Positions 1 through 9,498 of a stretch of 64,000 nucleotides of DNA are shown piece by piece. The notes below the pieces were generated by a model, which did not search any database, was not told where the DNA came from, and saw nothing but the letters and a program-made list of their open reading frames with translations. Within the stretch, counting starts at the first letter, position 1. The number at the start of each line of letters is the position of its first letter. Made by a program: the position numbers and the translations under genes. The stretch is from a bacterium (lineage in GTDB: Bacteria; Armatimonadota; JACIXR01), in assembly GCA_014360495.1 (NCBI GenBank), contig JACIXR010000002.1, positions 62,001 to 126,000 on the forward strand, in the 5' to 3' direction.

Positions 1-210
1 CCCCAAGCTCGCCAATTTTTTGGCTGTAACAGGTATCTCAAAGGAGCCCGGCGTCCAAAGGACATCTATATCATCCTCCTGAACATCGTGGCGGATGAGG
101 CAATCCAAAGCTCCCTCAAGCAACTTTTTAGTTATAGCCTCATTGAAGCGGGAAACGACGATAGCAAATCTCAGTCCTTTCCCTATCAGTTTCCCTTGAT
201 AAATCCTCAT
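1..210 (-). CDS. ribH: Lumazine synthase, N-terminal 70 residues (cut by window edge)
   Basis: 6,7-dimethyl-8-ribityllumazine synthase joins the RibB product DHBP to the RibD-pathway pyrimidine, the step before riboflavin synthase. Translating the minus strand from the ATG at 210 gives an open frame to the window edge. It carries the family's opening segment [20 protein letters not shown] (residues 15-34) and the substrate-loop motif [16 protein letters not shown] (about 51-66). An AAGGTGAT ribosome site lies just upstream. It is the last visible gene of the rib run, 32 bases after the diguanylate cyclase. The 3' half lies outside the window, so completeness cannot be judged. Confidence 0.93.
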   Translation of the reverse strand, partial: MRIYQGKLIGKGLRFAIVVSRFNEAITKKLLEGALDCLIRHDVQEDDIDVLWTPGSFEIPVTAKKLASLG

Positions 211-242
211 AAAATCACCTTCCTTCTTCAACTTTTAGATTC

Positions 243-2177
243 CTACTTTGAAGAAACAAGGGCAATCCTTCCCTTCCCCTTCTTCTTAGCCTCATAAAGA
301 GCTTGGTCAGCTTTGCGGAGAAGGGCTCTAAGGGTGTTAGCATCTGAGGGAAACTCCCCTATACCGAAGCTCACACTTATCCCTAAACTTTCCTTTATCT
401 TTTTTCTTATCCTTTCCGCCATTATGGCAGCTGCTTCCTTAGAGGTATGGGGAAGAACAATTGCGAACTCCTCTCCGCCCAGCCGTGCAGCATAATCACT
501 TGCCCTAATCTCCTCCCTTAGCAATCTCCCCAGCTCAGCAAGCAACCTATCGCCCTCAAGATGACCATATGTGTCATTGAACTCCTTGAAATTATCTATA
601 TCCATTATGGCAAGGGCTATTGGATAGCCATACCTCCTTGCCCCCTTAATATCCCGCCCAATCCTTTGATAGAACATCCTTCTATTGAGGAGCTTCGTTA
701 ATTGGTCGTGGAAGGCATACCTTTCCAACTCAGCAATTGAATAAACTCTCGCAAGAATGTTTCCTATCTCATAGCCAATTGCTGATAGGATGCTTAGAGT
801 GTCATCGTTTGGCGGAAGAAGAGAGAGGGTAAATAGAACAAGTATGTGGGTAAGATTTCCTCCCTCAAATATCGGAACACCTATAGCACTTGTCTGGTTG
901 CTATCTAGTTCTCCTTCAATGAAAGCTACACGCCCAGACTTTCTAACCTCCTCATAAACCCTTCTCAGCAGGGAGAAATCAATTTCCCCCTCGCCGAAAT
1001 GGAAAACAGGAGTACATTCTTCGCTTGTGCACTTGGCTAAAACCAAATCGTTGATTGAGGGGATTATTTCCCGCAGGGAATTGATTAACGTTCTGCCCAC
1101 TTCCTCAATGTTTATCGCTGTTGAAAGATTAGAGATGAGGCGAGAGAGCACTTCCAGGTAATCTTTCCTCTTCTCAACCAACCTTCCTTTCTCAATCACC
1201 TCCAAAACAATCATCCCTTCCGCTACAAAATCCTTCATCTCTTGAAATTCTCTTTCCGTAAAAGGTTTGCTTCCCCATCTCCTAATGAAATGAAATACAC
1301 CTCTCTTTATGCTATTAATGGTAAGAGGAAAGCTCATCACGCTACCCACTTCAAACTTTTCCACGACATCCTTCAGAATGTTGGGGTAGGTTTTCGCGTC
1401 TTTTACAAGGATTGGCTCGCCCTTTTGAAAAACCTCAACTGATAACCCTCCTTCAGCAATGGGAATTTCCCTTTCCAATAGCCTTCTTTCCTCCTCCTCT
1501 CCCCTCAGTCCATAGGTTATAGACTGAAATACAAGCTTTTCACCTTCTTCGTCGTAAAGCAGATAAACAACTGCATCCGCTCCGCAAGCTTTCGCTAAAA
1601 TTTCCAACAACCGGGGAATGGTTTGCTGGTAGGGCATCCGCTGGATGGCAAGGGCGCGGAGAGCGCTGAGGGTTTTTTCTCTGTTCTCCATAAACTTCTG
1701 GCTATCGCAGAGAGCACCAGTTGAAAGAGCTATTGTGAATATTGTAGCAATATAGGTTAAGAAATAATGGAATTTCGGAGGGGGAGACATTAGAAGAGCT
1801 GCTGAGCCAACTAAAGATGCGTAAACGGAGAAAATCAACGCATCCTTTGTCCCGTGGTCAACTGCGATGAAGATAACTGGAAGGAAGAGGAAGGGATAAA
1901 TGGGGCTTGCGATGCCCCCACTGGAGCCGACAACCCAGCTTAACAAAACCATATCTAATACATAAAGGAATTTGTTCACCCTCGGGCTTGTCTTCGTTAT
2001 CCTCTTCCTTTCCAGGCAAACCGCAATAGGAACATATATGGTTGAAACCGCAATCGCTGTTGATAGCTGAGACGGCCTAAATATATCGGTAGCAGAAGGA
2101 GAGAGGAACAAAGCACCAACCACCAAAAGATAAACGATGGCACGAGTATAAATTAATATGAGGTCTGCGAAGGTCAT
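243..2177 (-). CDS. Membrane GAF-GGDEF diguanylate cyclase
   Basis: Predicted to make cyclic di-GMP from two GTP. Residues about 1-165 hold several hydrophobic segments that look like a membrane or MASE-like sensor. GAF-like sensor regions follow at about 185-330 and 340-470, and a GGDEF domain fills 475-644. The catalytic loop is GGEEF (567-571), so the enzyme should be active. RASD nine residues before it fits the RxxD inhibitory I-site. No EAL or HD-GYP phosphodiesterase domain is present. The start at 2177 has a GGAGGGG ribosome site. It lies 9 bases after ribBA and 32 bases before ribH, inside the riboflavin operon. The sensed signal is unknown. Confidence 0.92.
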   Translation of the reverse strand: MTFADLILIYTRAIVYLLVVGALFLSPSATDIFRPSQLSTAIAVSTIYVPIAVCLERKRITKTSPRVNKFLYVLDMVLLSWVVGSSGGIASPIYPFLFLPVIFIAVDHGTKDALIFSVYASLVGSAALLMSPPPKFHYFLTYIATIFTIALSTGALCDSQKFMENREKTLSALRALAIQRMPYQQTIPRLLEILAKACGADAVVYLLYDEEGEKLVFQSITYGLRGEEEERRLLEREIPIAEGGLSVEVFQKGEPILVKDAKTYPNILKDVVEKFEVGSVMSFPLTINSIKRGVFHFIRRWGSKPFTEREFQEMKDFVAEGMIVLEVIEKGRLVEKRKDYLEVLSRLISNLSTAINIEEVGRTLINSLREIIPSINDLVLAKCTSEECTPVFHFGEGEIDFSLLRRVYEEVRKSGRVAFIEGELDSNQTSAIGVPIFEGGNLTHILVLFTLSLLPPNDDTLSILSAIGYEIGNILARVYSIAELERYAFHDQLTKLLNRRMFYQRIGRDIKGARRYGYPIALAIMDIDNFKEFNDTYGHLEGDRLLAELGRLLREEIRASDYAARLGGEEFAIVLPHTSKEAAAIMAERIRKKIKESLGISVSFGIGEFPSDANTLRALLRKADQALYEAKKKGKGRIALVSSK

Positions 2178-2186
2178 ATGCCCCTC

Positions 2187-3407
2187 CTATTCCACCTCCT
2201 TCGCCTTTAAAAGATGTCCCATTTTGTTAACCTTAGTTAAAATATAATCCTTATTTTCCTCTCTCATAGGGGTGGTAAGAGGCACTCTTTCCACTATCTC
2301 CAACCCATAGGCTGATATACCTACAATCTTCTTGGGATTGTTCGTCATCAGCCTGATTTTTTTGAGTCCTAAATCAAGGAGAATCTGCGCCCCGATTCCG
2401 TAATCCCTTAGGTCAGGAGGGAATCCAAGCGCCTGGTTAGCCTCCACCGTATCAAGACCACTATCCTGAAGCTGGTAAGCCTTAATCTTATTGACCAAGC
2501 CTATCCCTCTCCCCTCCTGCTGAATATAGAGAATCACCCCTTTTCCTTCCTCGCTTATAATCTGGAGGGCGCGTTCCAACTGGTCGCCACAATCACAACG
2601 AAGGGAATGGAAGACATCACCGGTTGTGCAGGAGGAATGGACCCTAACAAGGGTTGGCTCTTCGGGGTCTATCTCCCCCATAACGAGGGCGAGATAAGGC
2701 TTGTCATCAACCAAGCTTTGATATGCGATGGCTCGGAAGATGCCGAACCTCGTGGGGAGTGTCGTTTCAGCTGCTCGGAAGACGAGCTTTTCTTTCTTCC
2801 TTCTGTATTCAATCAGGCTGTTTATTGTTACGATATGCAAGCCCCACTTCTTTGCGAATTCTATGAGTTGGGGAAGCCGGGCACAGGTTCCATCGTCATT
2901 GAGGATTTCACAGATAACTCCTGCGGGATAGAGACCAGCGAGAGTAGCGAGGTCTACCGCTGCCTCTGTGTGACCCGCCCTTACGAGAACACCTCCCTTC
3001 TTAGCGATAATGGGGAAGATGTGCCCTGGGCGCGCTAAGTCGCTTGGCTTAGTGGTGGGGTCAATTAGGGCTTTAATCGTCGTAGCCCTATCCTGAGCGG
3101 AGATTCCCGTCGTCGTCCCCTTCTTAGCATCCACCGATATGGTAAAGGCTGTGCGATGCGCCTCGGTGTTCTCTGTGGTCATAAGGGGAAGGTCCAACTC
3201 CTTTGCCCTTTCCTCCGTTATCGGAACGCAGATAAGTCCCCTTCCATAGGAAGCCATAAAGGCTATATGCTCCGGGGTAACCTTCTCCGCGGCTATGACT
3301 AAATCCCCCTCGTTTTCCCTATGCTCATCATCCACGACAATGAGCATCCTCCCCTCTTTTATCTCCTCTATCGCCTTCTCAGCCGATATGATTACTTCCT
3401 CATCCAT
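2187..3407 (-). CDS. ribBA: Bifunctional DHBP synthase / GTP cyclohydrolase II
   Basis: This fused enzyme supplies both riboflavin precursors: DHBP from ribulose 5-phosphate (RibB half, about 1-205) and the GTP-derived pyrimidine (RibA half, about 206-406). The RibB half shows the acidic loop [16 protein letters not shown]. The RibA half shows the zinc-cysteine motif [19 protein letters not shown] and the QQEGRGIGL segment. The length of 406 residues is normal for RibBA. Its start overlaps the end of ribE by 8 bases, indicating translational coupling. The enzyme consumes GTP, as does the diguanylate cyclase encoded next. Confidence 0.96.
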   Translation of the reverse strand: MDEEVIISAEKAIEEIKEGRMLIVVDDEHRENEGDLVIAAEKVTPEHIAFMASYGRGLICVPITEERAKELDLPLMTTENTEAHRTAFTISVDAKKGTTTGISAQDRATTIKALIDPTTKPSDLARPGHIFPIIAKKGGVLVRAGHTEAAVDLATLAGLYPAGVICEILNDDGTCARLPQLIEFAKKWGLHIVTINSLIEYRRKKEKLVFRAAETTLPTRFGIFRAIAYQSLVDDKPYLALVMGEIDPEEPTLVRVHSSCTTGDVFHSLRCDCGDQLERALQIISEEGKGVILYIQQEGRGIGLVNKIKAYQLQDSGLDTVEANQALGFPPDLRDYGIGAQILLDLGLKKIRLMTNNPKKIVGISAYGLEIVERVPLTTPMREENKDYILTKVNKMGHLLKAKEVE

Positions 3408-3990
3408 ACTTCCTCACCTGCTGGGCATACTTTGAAAGTATATCCACCTCTATGTTAACCAAATCCCCCACCTTTTTTCGCCTTAAATTAGTGTTATTAT
3501 ATGTAAAAGGGATGATAACGACCTCAAAGCCGTCTCTTAAGATATTCGCGATTGTCAAGCTTATCCCATCAACGGCTATTGAACCTTTAGGTGCAATATA
3601 GGGACGAAGCTCTTCTTCAACTCCGATTTCCAATCTCATTTCTTCTCCCCTTCTTTTAATCTTTTTAATGCGCCCCACTCCATCAATATGCCCTTGAACG
3701 ATGTGTCCACCCATCCTTTCGCTAAGAGTAAGGGCGGGCTCAAGATTAACCTCCTCGCCTGCTCTCAGTCTCCCAAGGTTCGTCCGGCTCAGGCTTTCTT
3801 GCGAGACATAGAATAACAAACTGTCCTTCCTTTTCTCCATAACCGTAAGGCATACTCCATTAACTGCTATGGAATCCCCAGGCTTCGTCTCCCTGGAGAT
3901 ATCCCTGGCTAAAACCTCAAGGACAAGACCATTGCCCTTCCTTGCTATTCTTTTTATCTTCCCGATTTCCTCAATTATTCCTGTGAACAT
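3400..3990 (-). CDS. ribE: Riboflavin synthase, alpha-chain type
   Basis: Dismutates two lumazine molecules to riboflavin plus the pyrimidine. The N-terminus [12 protein letters not shown] is diagnostic, and the protein is an internal duplication of two lumazine-binding barrels. The first barrel contains VNGVCLTV and the second VDGISLTI. The [14 protein letters not shown] segment joins them. At 196 residues it is family-typical. It overlaps ribD upstream by 20 bases and ribBA downstream by 8, so it is translated as part of the rib operon. No frame damage was seen. Confidence 0.96.
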   Translation of the reverse strand: MFTGIIEEIGKIKRIARKGNGLVLEVLARDISRETKPGDSIAVNGVCLTVMEKRKDSLLFYVSQESLSRTNLGRLRAGEEVNLEPALTLSERMGGHIVQGHIDGVGRIKKIKRRGEEMRLEIGVEEELRPYIAPKGSIAVDGISLTIANILRDGFEVVIIPFTYNNTNLRRKKVGDLVNIEVDILSKYAQQVRKYG

Positions 3991-5071
3991 AGCGTGGATA
4001 CGCTTCTATCAAGATGTCGTTCCCTATTTTTCTAATGCTATAATAATCTAATTTTATAGCTTGTTGCAAATTTTGACAACCATTCCCTTCAACGCTCGTC
4101 TTTGCCTCCCTCCCTCCTATAATAATAGGGGCAATGAAGAAGAGGATTTTATCAACCATCCCTTCTTCCAGAAAGGCGCTCGCCGTTTCTCCTCCCCCCT
4201 CAACAAGAACGGAAGCTACCCCTCTTCTACCCAGCTCCTCCAACAATCCCCTTATATCAACCTCCTCCCCCTCGCTCACTATTACCTCTACTCCCCTCTC
4301 CTCAAGCGCTTTCATCCAATTAGGCGAAGAAATCCGTGTAGTGAAAACTAAACGCTCTACTCCGGGGCGGAAAACTTCAGCATCGGGGGGAACTCTCCCT
4401 TTCCCATCCAAAACAATTCTTTTTGGGTCCCGTCCCATTCCGTGAGCAGAGAGGGATGGATTGTCAAGTAGCACAGTGTTTGCTCCTACTAAAACCGCAT
4501 CGTATTCGCTCCTGAGCTTGTGAACAAACCTTCTCGCTTTTTCCCCAGTTATCCATTTGGATTCCCCTCTTTTGGTCGCTATCTTCCCGTCAAGCGATTG
4601 CGCCATCTTCAAAATAACGAAAGGAACTTTTTCTTTTATGAACTTAGCGTATGCTTCATTCAATCTTCTCGCCTTCTCCTCCAATACCCCCACCTCAACC
4701 TCAATCCCCTTTTCCCTCAATTCCTCAACACCCTTTCCGTTAACGAGGGGATTGGGGTCAATCATCCCTATCACAACCCTCTTTATGCCGGCTTCAATTA
4801 TCGCTTTTGTGCAAGGAGGAGTTTTCCCGTAATGGCAACAGGGTTCCAAGTTGACATAGAGGGTAGCATCCCTTGCCTTTTCTCCCGCTTCCTTTATAGC
4901 AAAAACCTCCGCATGAGGCGCACCGAAACGAGGATGGAAACCCTTGCCTACAACCTCTCCTTCCTTAACTATTACCGCTCCAACGAGGGGATTGGGCGAT
5001 ACGAAGCCCTTTCCCTTCATAGCCAGCTGAAGGCAGAGCTTCATATACAATTCATCTTTTGTGTCTGCCAT
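3971..5071 (-). CDS. ribD: Bifunctional pyrimidine deaminase / reductase
   Basis: Carries out the deamination and the NADPH-dependent side-chain reduction after GTP cyclohydrolase II. The N-terminal cytidine-deaminase-fold domain (about 1-145) has the zinc motifs HAEVFAI and PCCHYGKTPPCT. The C-terminal RibD reductase domain (about 146-366) shows MAQSLDGKIAT near its start and VEGGGETASAFL near its end. The 366-residue length is normal. Its start overlaps the preceding small membrane-protein gene by 20 bases. Because of that overlap there is no leader, and no FMN riboswitch precedes the rib genes here. Confidence 0.96.
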   Translation of the reverse strand: MADTKDELYMKLCLQLAMKGKGFVSPNPLVGAVIVKEGEVVGKGFHPRFGAPHAEVFAIKEAGEKARDATLYVNLEPCCHYGKTPPCTKAIIEAGIKRVVIGMIDPNPLVNGKGVEELREKGIEVEVGVLEEKARRLNEAYAKFIKEKVPFVILKMAQSLDGKIATKRGESKWITGEKARRFVHKLRSEYDAVLVGANTVLLDNPSLSAHGMGRDPKRIVLDGKGRVPPDAEVFRPGVERLVFTTRISSPNWMKALEERGVEVIVSEGEEVDIRGLLEELGRRGVASVLVEGGGETASAFLEEGMVDKILFFIAPIIIGGREAKTSVEGNGCQNLQQAIKLDYYSIRKIGNDILIEAYPRYVHRNN

Positions 5072-5321
5072 CTTTCCCCAGCGTTTTGTGGATTATCTCC
5101 TTCCTTTTGCTTAAGTAATAGCGAGATATCTCCCGCATCTCCTCCAATGCAATAAGAATCAAGAGCAGGGCAAAAATTATGCAGAAGCTCCAATAAATTA
5201 TGTATAGCTTCCCAAGCTCCGGATTGACAAAGCGCCAACCTATGAAGAGAAGTATCAATAAAAATATAGCGAGGGAAAAGCTGGCAATCCTTAATTTCCT
5301 CTGTTTAGGGGAAAAAACCAT
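5052..5321 (-). CDS. Small two-helix membrane protein, unknown
   Basis: An 89-residue protein with a short basic N-terminus, two hydrophobic helices (about 13-30 and 41-58) separated by a short loop, and a strongly basic C-terminal tail rich in Lys and Arg. I do not recognise the family. The start at 5321 lies four bases after the proS stop and has an AAGGAAG ribosome site overlapping the proS end. The 3' end overlaps ribD by 20 bases. This tight placement in the operon, and the typical inner-membrane look, argue that it is a real gene rather than a chance frame. No function can be assigned. Confidence 0.7.
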   Translation of the reverse strand: MVFSPKQRKLRIASFSLAIFLLILLFIGWRFVNPELGKLYIIYWSFCIIFALLLILIALEEMREISRYYLSKRKEIIHKTLGKDGRHKR

Positions 5322-5325
5322 CTAC

Positions 5326-7035
5326 TTATTCTTCCTTTAACCTTTCCCAGAGGGAAAAGACCCTATCCTCTATCTCCTCCAAACTAACATCTTCTTTTTC
5401 CCTCGTCCTCCTCACCCTCAACTCCACTTTATTTTCCGCCGCTTTCCTTCCCACAACAATCTGAATGGGAATTCCTATGAGGTCGGCGTCCTTAAATTTT
5501 ACCCCGGGGCTCTCCTCCCTATCATCATAAAGAACCGACATCTTTTGTGAGAGCTGGGCATATATTTTCTCCGCGGCTTCCCTCTGCACATCATCTTGGG
5601 AATTGACCAAGATTATTATCAGGTCGAAGGGGGCTACGCTTGCCGGCCAGCATAAGCCATCTTCGTCGTGATAAATTTCCGCCACAGCGGATACAAGACG
5701 TGAAACGCCCAAGCCATAACAACCCATCACAAAGGGCTTTAACGAGCCATCCTCGTCTTGGAAATATGCCTTCATCTTCTCCGAATACTCCGTTCCGAGC
5801 TTAAATATATGCCCAACCTCTATCCCCCTTATCTCCTCCAACTTCCCTTCGCACTTCGGACAAGGGTCGCCCGCTACCGCGAGCCTTATATCCGCCACGA
5901 GGTCAATCTTGAAATCCCTTCCCGGCACAACTCCAATAAAATGGAAATCCTCCTCATTTGCCCCCGTGATGAAGCCCCTCATTTTCGCCACTTCCTTATC
6001 CGCAACTATTAGGACATCCTCTCTGAGATTGACCGGTCCAGAGAAACCCATAGGAGCGCCAGTGAGCTTTTCAATCGTCTCCCCATCGGCCATTTGAATA
6101 GATTTAGCCCCAATCGCTAAGGAAAGCTTGCTCTCCGATAGCTCACGGTCTCCTCGCACGAGGGCAGCGACATATCTTCCATCCGCAATATATAGGAGCG
6201 TTTTGACGAGGCGGTCTGGGGTAGTTGAGAGGAAGGAAGCTACTTCTTGCACGGTCTTGAGATTAGGGGTATGGACTTTCCTAAGAGGAACTTCCTCACC
6301 TTGAGGAACCTCGCTATCCCCAATAGTCGCAATGCTTTTAGAGGAGGCATAACCACAGCTTCTGCAGAGGATGACCACATCCTCCCCCGAGGGAGTGGGG
6401 ACAGTGAACTCAAGGGTATATTTTCCTCCTATCGCGCCAGCCTCCGCTTCCAAAATCAAATAGGGTAGCTTCAAACGCTGAAGGATGCGCTCGTAGGCTT
6501 GACGCATCTTCTCAAATGATTCGTCAAGCCCCTTCTCGTCTCTATCAAAAGAATAGAGGTCCTTCATAACGAATTCCTTCGCCCGGATAAGCCCACCTCT
6601 TGGGCGGGGCTCATCTCTGAACTTCGTCTGGATATGATAGATGAGAAGGGGGAGTTGACGATAGGATTTTATCGTCCTTCTAACGATTTCGACCGATACC
6701 TCCTCATGGGTGGGAGCTAAGCAGAAATCCCTTTCCGTTCTATCCTTCAGCTTGAAAAGCTCCGGACCGAAGTTTGTCCATCGCTCGGATTCCTGCCATA
6801 GCTCGGCGGGATTTAAGGCTGGCATAAGTATTTCTATCCCTCCCGCCCTGTTCATCTCCTCCCTTACTATATTCTCTATCTTCTTATAAACAGCGAAGCC
6901 AAGTGGGAGGAAGGTATAAACGCCAGCAGCTATCCTGCGGATATATCCCGCCTTCAGAAGGAGACGTAAGGAGGGAATATCCCTTTCCGTTGGCTCTTCT
7001 CTTAGTGTGGGGACGAAATATCGCGAGAGACGCAT
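5326..7035 (-). CDS. proS: Prolyl-tRNA synthetase, bacterial type
   Basis: Charges tRNA-Pro. The class II catalytic core shows GGIEILMPALNPAELWQESERW (motif 1 region, read in parts), RDEPRPRGGLIRAKEFVMKD (motif 2), and GCYGLGVSRLVSAVAE (motif 3). A long insertion between motifs 2 and 3 (about residues 220-400) is the YbaK-like editing domain of bacterial ProRS. The C-terminal anticodon-binding domain follows from about 465. The length of 569 residues is standard. It lies 15 bases after apt and just before the small membrane protein, in the long minus-strand run that starts at mtnP. Confidence 0.97.
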   Translation of the reverse strand: MRLSRYFVPTLREEPTERDIPSLRLLLKAGYIRRIAAGVYTFLPLGFAVYKKIENIVREEMNRAGGIEILMPALNPAELWQESERWTNFGPELFKLKDRTERDFCLAPTHEEVSVEIVRRTIKSYRQLPLLIYHIQTKFRDEPRPRGGLIRAKEFVMKDLYSFDRDEKGLDESFEKMRQAYERILQRLKLPYLILEAEAGAIGGKYTLEFTVPTPSGEDVVILCRSCGYASSKSIATIGDSEVPQGEEVPLRKVHTPNLKTVQEVASFLSTTPDRLVKTLLYIADGRYVAALVRGDRELSESKLSLAIGAKSIQMADGETIEKLTGAPMGFSGPVNLREDVLIVADKEVAKMRGFITGANEEDFHFIGVVPGRDFKIDLVADIRLAVAGDPCPKCEGKLEEIRGIEVGHIFKLGTEYSEKMKAYFQDEDGSLKPFVMGCYGLGVSRLVSAVAEIYHDEDGLCWPASVAPFDLIIILVNSQDDVQREAAEKIYAQLSQKMSVLYDDREESPGVKFKDADLIGIPIQIVVGRKAAENKVELRVRRTREKEDVSLEEIEDRVFSLWERLKEE

Positions 7036-7050
7036 CGCTTTTATAATATA

Positions 7051-7581
7051 TTAGTAACGAACCAAAGTCAACACATCATAGCCCTTCAACTTCTCCCTAC
7101 CACCTAAATAAGTGAGCTCTATTACGAAGGCAATCCCCTCAACCTTCCCGCCAAGGCTTTCAACCAGTTTCGCGCTGGCGAGGGCTGTCCCTCCCGTAGC
7201 CAAGAGATCATCCAAAACAAGGACCTTCTGCCCCCTTGTTATAGCGTCTTTATGCATTTCCACTGTCGCCGTCCCATACTCCAATTCGTATGTTTCCTTG
7301 ACCGTAGCCCATGGCAGTTTCCCTTCTTTCCTTATCGGAACAAAGGGAACGCCCAATCTCAAGCAAAGAGGCATGCCGAAGATGAAACCACGGGATTCAA
7401 TCGCTGCAACAACCTCAATGCCTTTCTTCCTCGCGAAAGCCTCAAACTCATCTATTATCTCCGATACGACCGCCGGCTCCTTCAGCAGGGGAGTTATGTC
7501 CCTGAATATCACTCCTTTTTGCGGAAAATCTGGAACATCCCGAATCAAAGCCTTTATCCTTTCCTCTAATGTCATCTTCAT
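7051..7581 (-). CDS. apt: Adenine phosphoribosyltransferase
   Basis: Converts adenine and PRPP to AMP. The PRPP-binding signature VLVLDDLLATGGTA is present near residue 120, and the family opening DVPDFPQKGVIFRDITPLL near residue 15. The 176-residue length is typical. The start codon overlaps the mtnA stop in an ATGA junction, so it is translationally coupled to the methylthioadenosine salvage genes. The context explains its job: MtnP releases adenine from methylthioadenosine and Apt recovers it as AMP. Confidence 0.97.
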   Translation of the reverse strand: MKMTLEERIKALIRDVPDFPQKGVIFRDITPLLKEPAVVSEIIDEFEAFARKKGIEVVAAIESRGFIFGMPLCLRLGVPFVPIRKEGKLPWATVKETYELEYGTATVEMHKDAITRGQKVLVLDDLLATGGTALASAKLVESLGGKVEGIAFVIELTYLGGREKLKGYDVLTLVRY

Positions 7582-8633
7582 CTACCTCCTTCAAATAGGG
7601 ACGCTATGCTTTCCTCAAAGGGAGGATAACATACGCCTTTTTCGGTTATGATTGCTGAAATATACCTTGCTGGAGTAACATCAAAAGCGGGATTGATTAC
7701 CTCCACATCAAATGGCAGGAGCCTTTTCCCTTTGATATACAAAACCTCCTCCTTACTCCTTTCCTCAATCGGAATTTCTTCTCCGCTCGCTACTTTTATA
7801 TCTATCGTAGATAAGGGAGCCGCTACGAAAAACGGTATTTTATGCTCCTTAGCGAGTATAGCAAGGGTATAGGTGCCGATTTTATTGGCGGTATCCCCAT
7901 TCCGAGCGATTCTATCCGCTCCCGTTATAACAACATCTATCTTCCCCTTGCTCATCAAGTAGCCAGCCATAAAGTCGGAGATGAGTGTGGCAGGGATTCT
8001 GTCCTTTGTTAGTTCAAAAAGAGTGAGGAGACCTTGAAGGCGTGGGCGGGTCTCACAGGCATAGACTCTTACCCTTTTCCCTTCCTCTACTGCCATCCTC
8101 ACAATGCCCAGAGCGGTCCCATACCACACTGTTGCAAGCGAGCCAGCGTTGCAGATGGTAAGGACATTCGCGCCATCTTTGATTAATTCAGCGCCGTTTT
8201 TGCCTATAGCCCTGTTTATTTCTATATCCTCCTCCCACATAAGTTTTGCCTCCTCTAAAAGGGCTCCCTTTATTTTCTCCACTCCTTGCCCTTTCAATTC
8301 TTTCGCCTTCTTTATCATTCTTTCAATTGCCCAGAAAAGGTTATAAGCTGTGGGTCTAGTGCTTCTCAAGAGGGAAGCCGCTTCGTTCAATCTGAAAAAT
8401 AGCTCCTCCTCATTCCCCTGAAAATCCCTAACAGCAAGGTAGATTCCGAAAGCGGCCGCTACACCTATCGCTGGAGCCCCCCTGACATTCATATCCTTTA
8501 TACATTTAGCCACATCTTCTGCCCTATTGCATTCTATAAAAACGAGTTCTTCCGGGAGTCGAGTCTGGTCTATCAAAAGAAGACAATTATCCTCCCATTT
8601 TAATGTGGGAGGGAGCTCCCATTTATGGCTCAT
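7578..8633 (-). CDS. mtnA: Methylthioribose-1-phosphate isomerase
   Basis: Isomerises methylthioribose 1-phosphate to methylthioribulose 1-phosphate in methionine salvage. The eIF2B-related fold is marked by NVRGAPAIG, CNAGSLATVWYGTALG (conserved Cys) and TGADRIARNGDTANKIGTY (conserved Asp). I place the start at the ATG at 8633, not at the longer in-frame start at 8669, because it makes an ATGA overlap with the mtnP stop and begins with the usual short N-terminus. That gives 351 residues. The later salvage genes mtnB, mtnC and mtnD are not in the window. Confidence 0.95.
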   Translation of the reverse strand: MSHKWELPPTLKWEDNCLLLIDQTRLPEELVFIECNRAEDVAKCIKDMNVRGAPAIGVAAAFGIYLAVRDFQGNEEELFFRLNEAASLLRSTRPTAYNLFWAIERMIKKAKELKGQGVEKIKGALLEEAKLMWEEDIEINRAIGKNGAELIKDGANVLTICNAGSLATVWYGTALGIVRMAVEEGKRVRVYACETRPRLQGLLTLFELTKDRIPATLISDFMAGYLMSKGKIDVVITGADRIARNGDTANKIGTYTLAILAKEHKIPFFVAAPLSTIDIKVASGEEIPIEERSKEEVLYIKGKRLLPFDVEVINPAFDVTPARYISAIITEKGVCYPPFEESIASLFEGGR

Positions 8634-9418
8634 ACAATCGCTCCCTTTAGAGCATCCTTGCAGGGGCAAGTCCTCTCATCAGGCATATTCTCTATCATCG
8701 TATAGATTAACCTCTTTACCTTTTCGTTATTCTCCTTGAATACCCTCGTTACCTCCTCCGCCGAGACCGGCTCCACTTGCCCAACCAAGCCAACATCCCA
8801 ATCAGTTATAAGAGCTATACTCACATAACAAATGGCTAACTCCCTTGCAAGCGTTACCTCGGGATACTGGGTCATATTTATCACTTCCCAACCCATCTGG
8901 GTAAACCACTTTGACTCCGCCTTTGTTGAGAAGCGAGGTCCTTGAATGACGACTACCGTTCCCGTTGGATGGTAGGGAATTCCAAGTTTTTGGGCGCATT
9001 CAATTGCCAATTTGCGGAGCTGAGGGCAATAGGGGTCGGCGGTGGAAATGTGGACCGTTGTTGGTCCATCGTAGAAGGTATCAATTCTTCCCCTCGTTCT
9101 ATCAACGAATTGGTCGCAAATAACGAAATCCCCTGGCTTTATATGGGGTTGAAGGGAACCAGCAGCACAAGGGGCGATTATCCTCTCCACCCCTAAATGG
9201 TGGAAAGCCCAAATGTTAGCCCGATAATTTATCCTGTGGGGAGGAAGGGAATGGTCTCTTCCGTGTCGGGGAAGGAAAGCTACATCATAATTCCCAATTC
9301 TTCCAATCGTCACTTTATCGCTGGGCGGACCATAAGGCGTATCCACCTTAATCTCCTCATATTCTTCAAAAAGGGAGTAAAAGCCTGAGCCTCCGAAAAC
9401 ACCGATTTTCGCCTTCAT
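8630..9418 (-). CDS. mtnP: S-methyl-5'-thioadenosine phosphorylase
   Basis: Phosphorolyses methylthioadenosine to adenine plus methylthioribose 1-phosphate. The protein has GVFGGSGFYSLF near the N-terminus and PRHGRDHSLPPHRINYRAN in the phosphate-binding area. It also has MTQYPEVTLARELAICY, whose variant of the purine nucleoside phosphorylase motif is typical of MTA phosphorylase. Length is 262 residues. It is the first gene of the long minus-strand run and starts after an AAGGAGGTC ribosome site. Together with mtnA and apt it makes a tidy MTA-to-AMP salvage unit. Confidence 0.96.
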   Translation of the reverse strand: MKAKIGVFGGSGFYSLFEEYEEIKVDTPYGPPSDKVTIGRIGNYDVAFLPRHGRDHSLPPHRINYRANIWAFHHLGVERIIAPCAAGSLQPHIKPGDFVICDQFVDRTRGRIDTFYDGPTTVHISTADPYCPQLRKLAIECAQKLGIPYHPTGTVVVIQGPRFSTKAESKWFTQMGWEVINMTQYPEVTLARELAICYVSIALITDWDVGLVGQVEPVSAEEVTRVFKENNEKVKRLIYTMIENMPDERTCPCKDALKGAIV

Positions 9419-9445
9419 AATTGACCTCCTTTCACTTTTAAAAAG

Positions 9446-9477
9446 ATTATAAAATCAGCTTGAGTTAGACAAGTCAA
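9446..9477 (-). promoter_or_regulatory. Candidate promoter of the mtnP-rib run
   Basis: On the minus strand a perfect TATAAT (9451-9446) lies 27 bases upstream of the mtnP start. TTGACT (9477-9472) precedes it, but the 20-base spacing is longer than usual, so the true -35 may be the degenerate sequence nearer to the -10. It sits back to back with the efp promoter. No riboswitch-sized leader is present. Confidence 0.5.
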
Positions 9478-9498
9478 AAAACGCTATCGCAATAAAAT

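Noticed and set aside
2607-3038. A 143-codon plus-strand frame inside ribBA
   Set aside because: It is antisense to a complete conserved enzyme, has no ribosome site and resembles no protein.
5072-5400. An FMN riboswitch before ribD
   Set aside because: ribD overlaps the upstream gene and no RFN-like conserved blocks are present.
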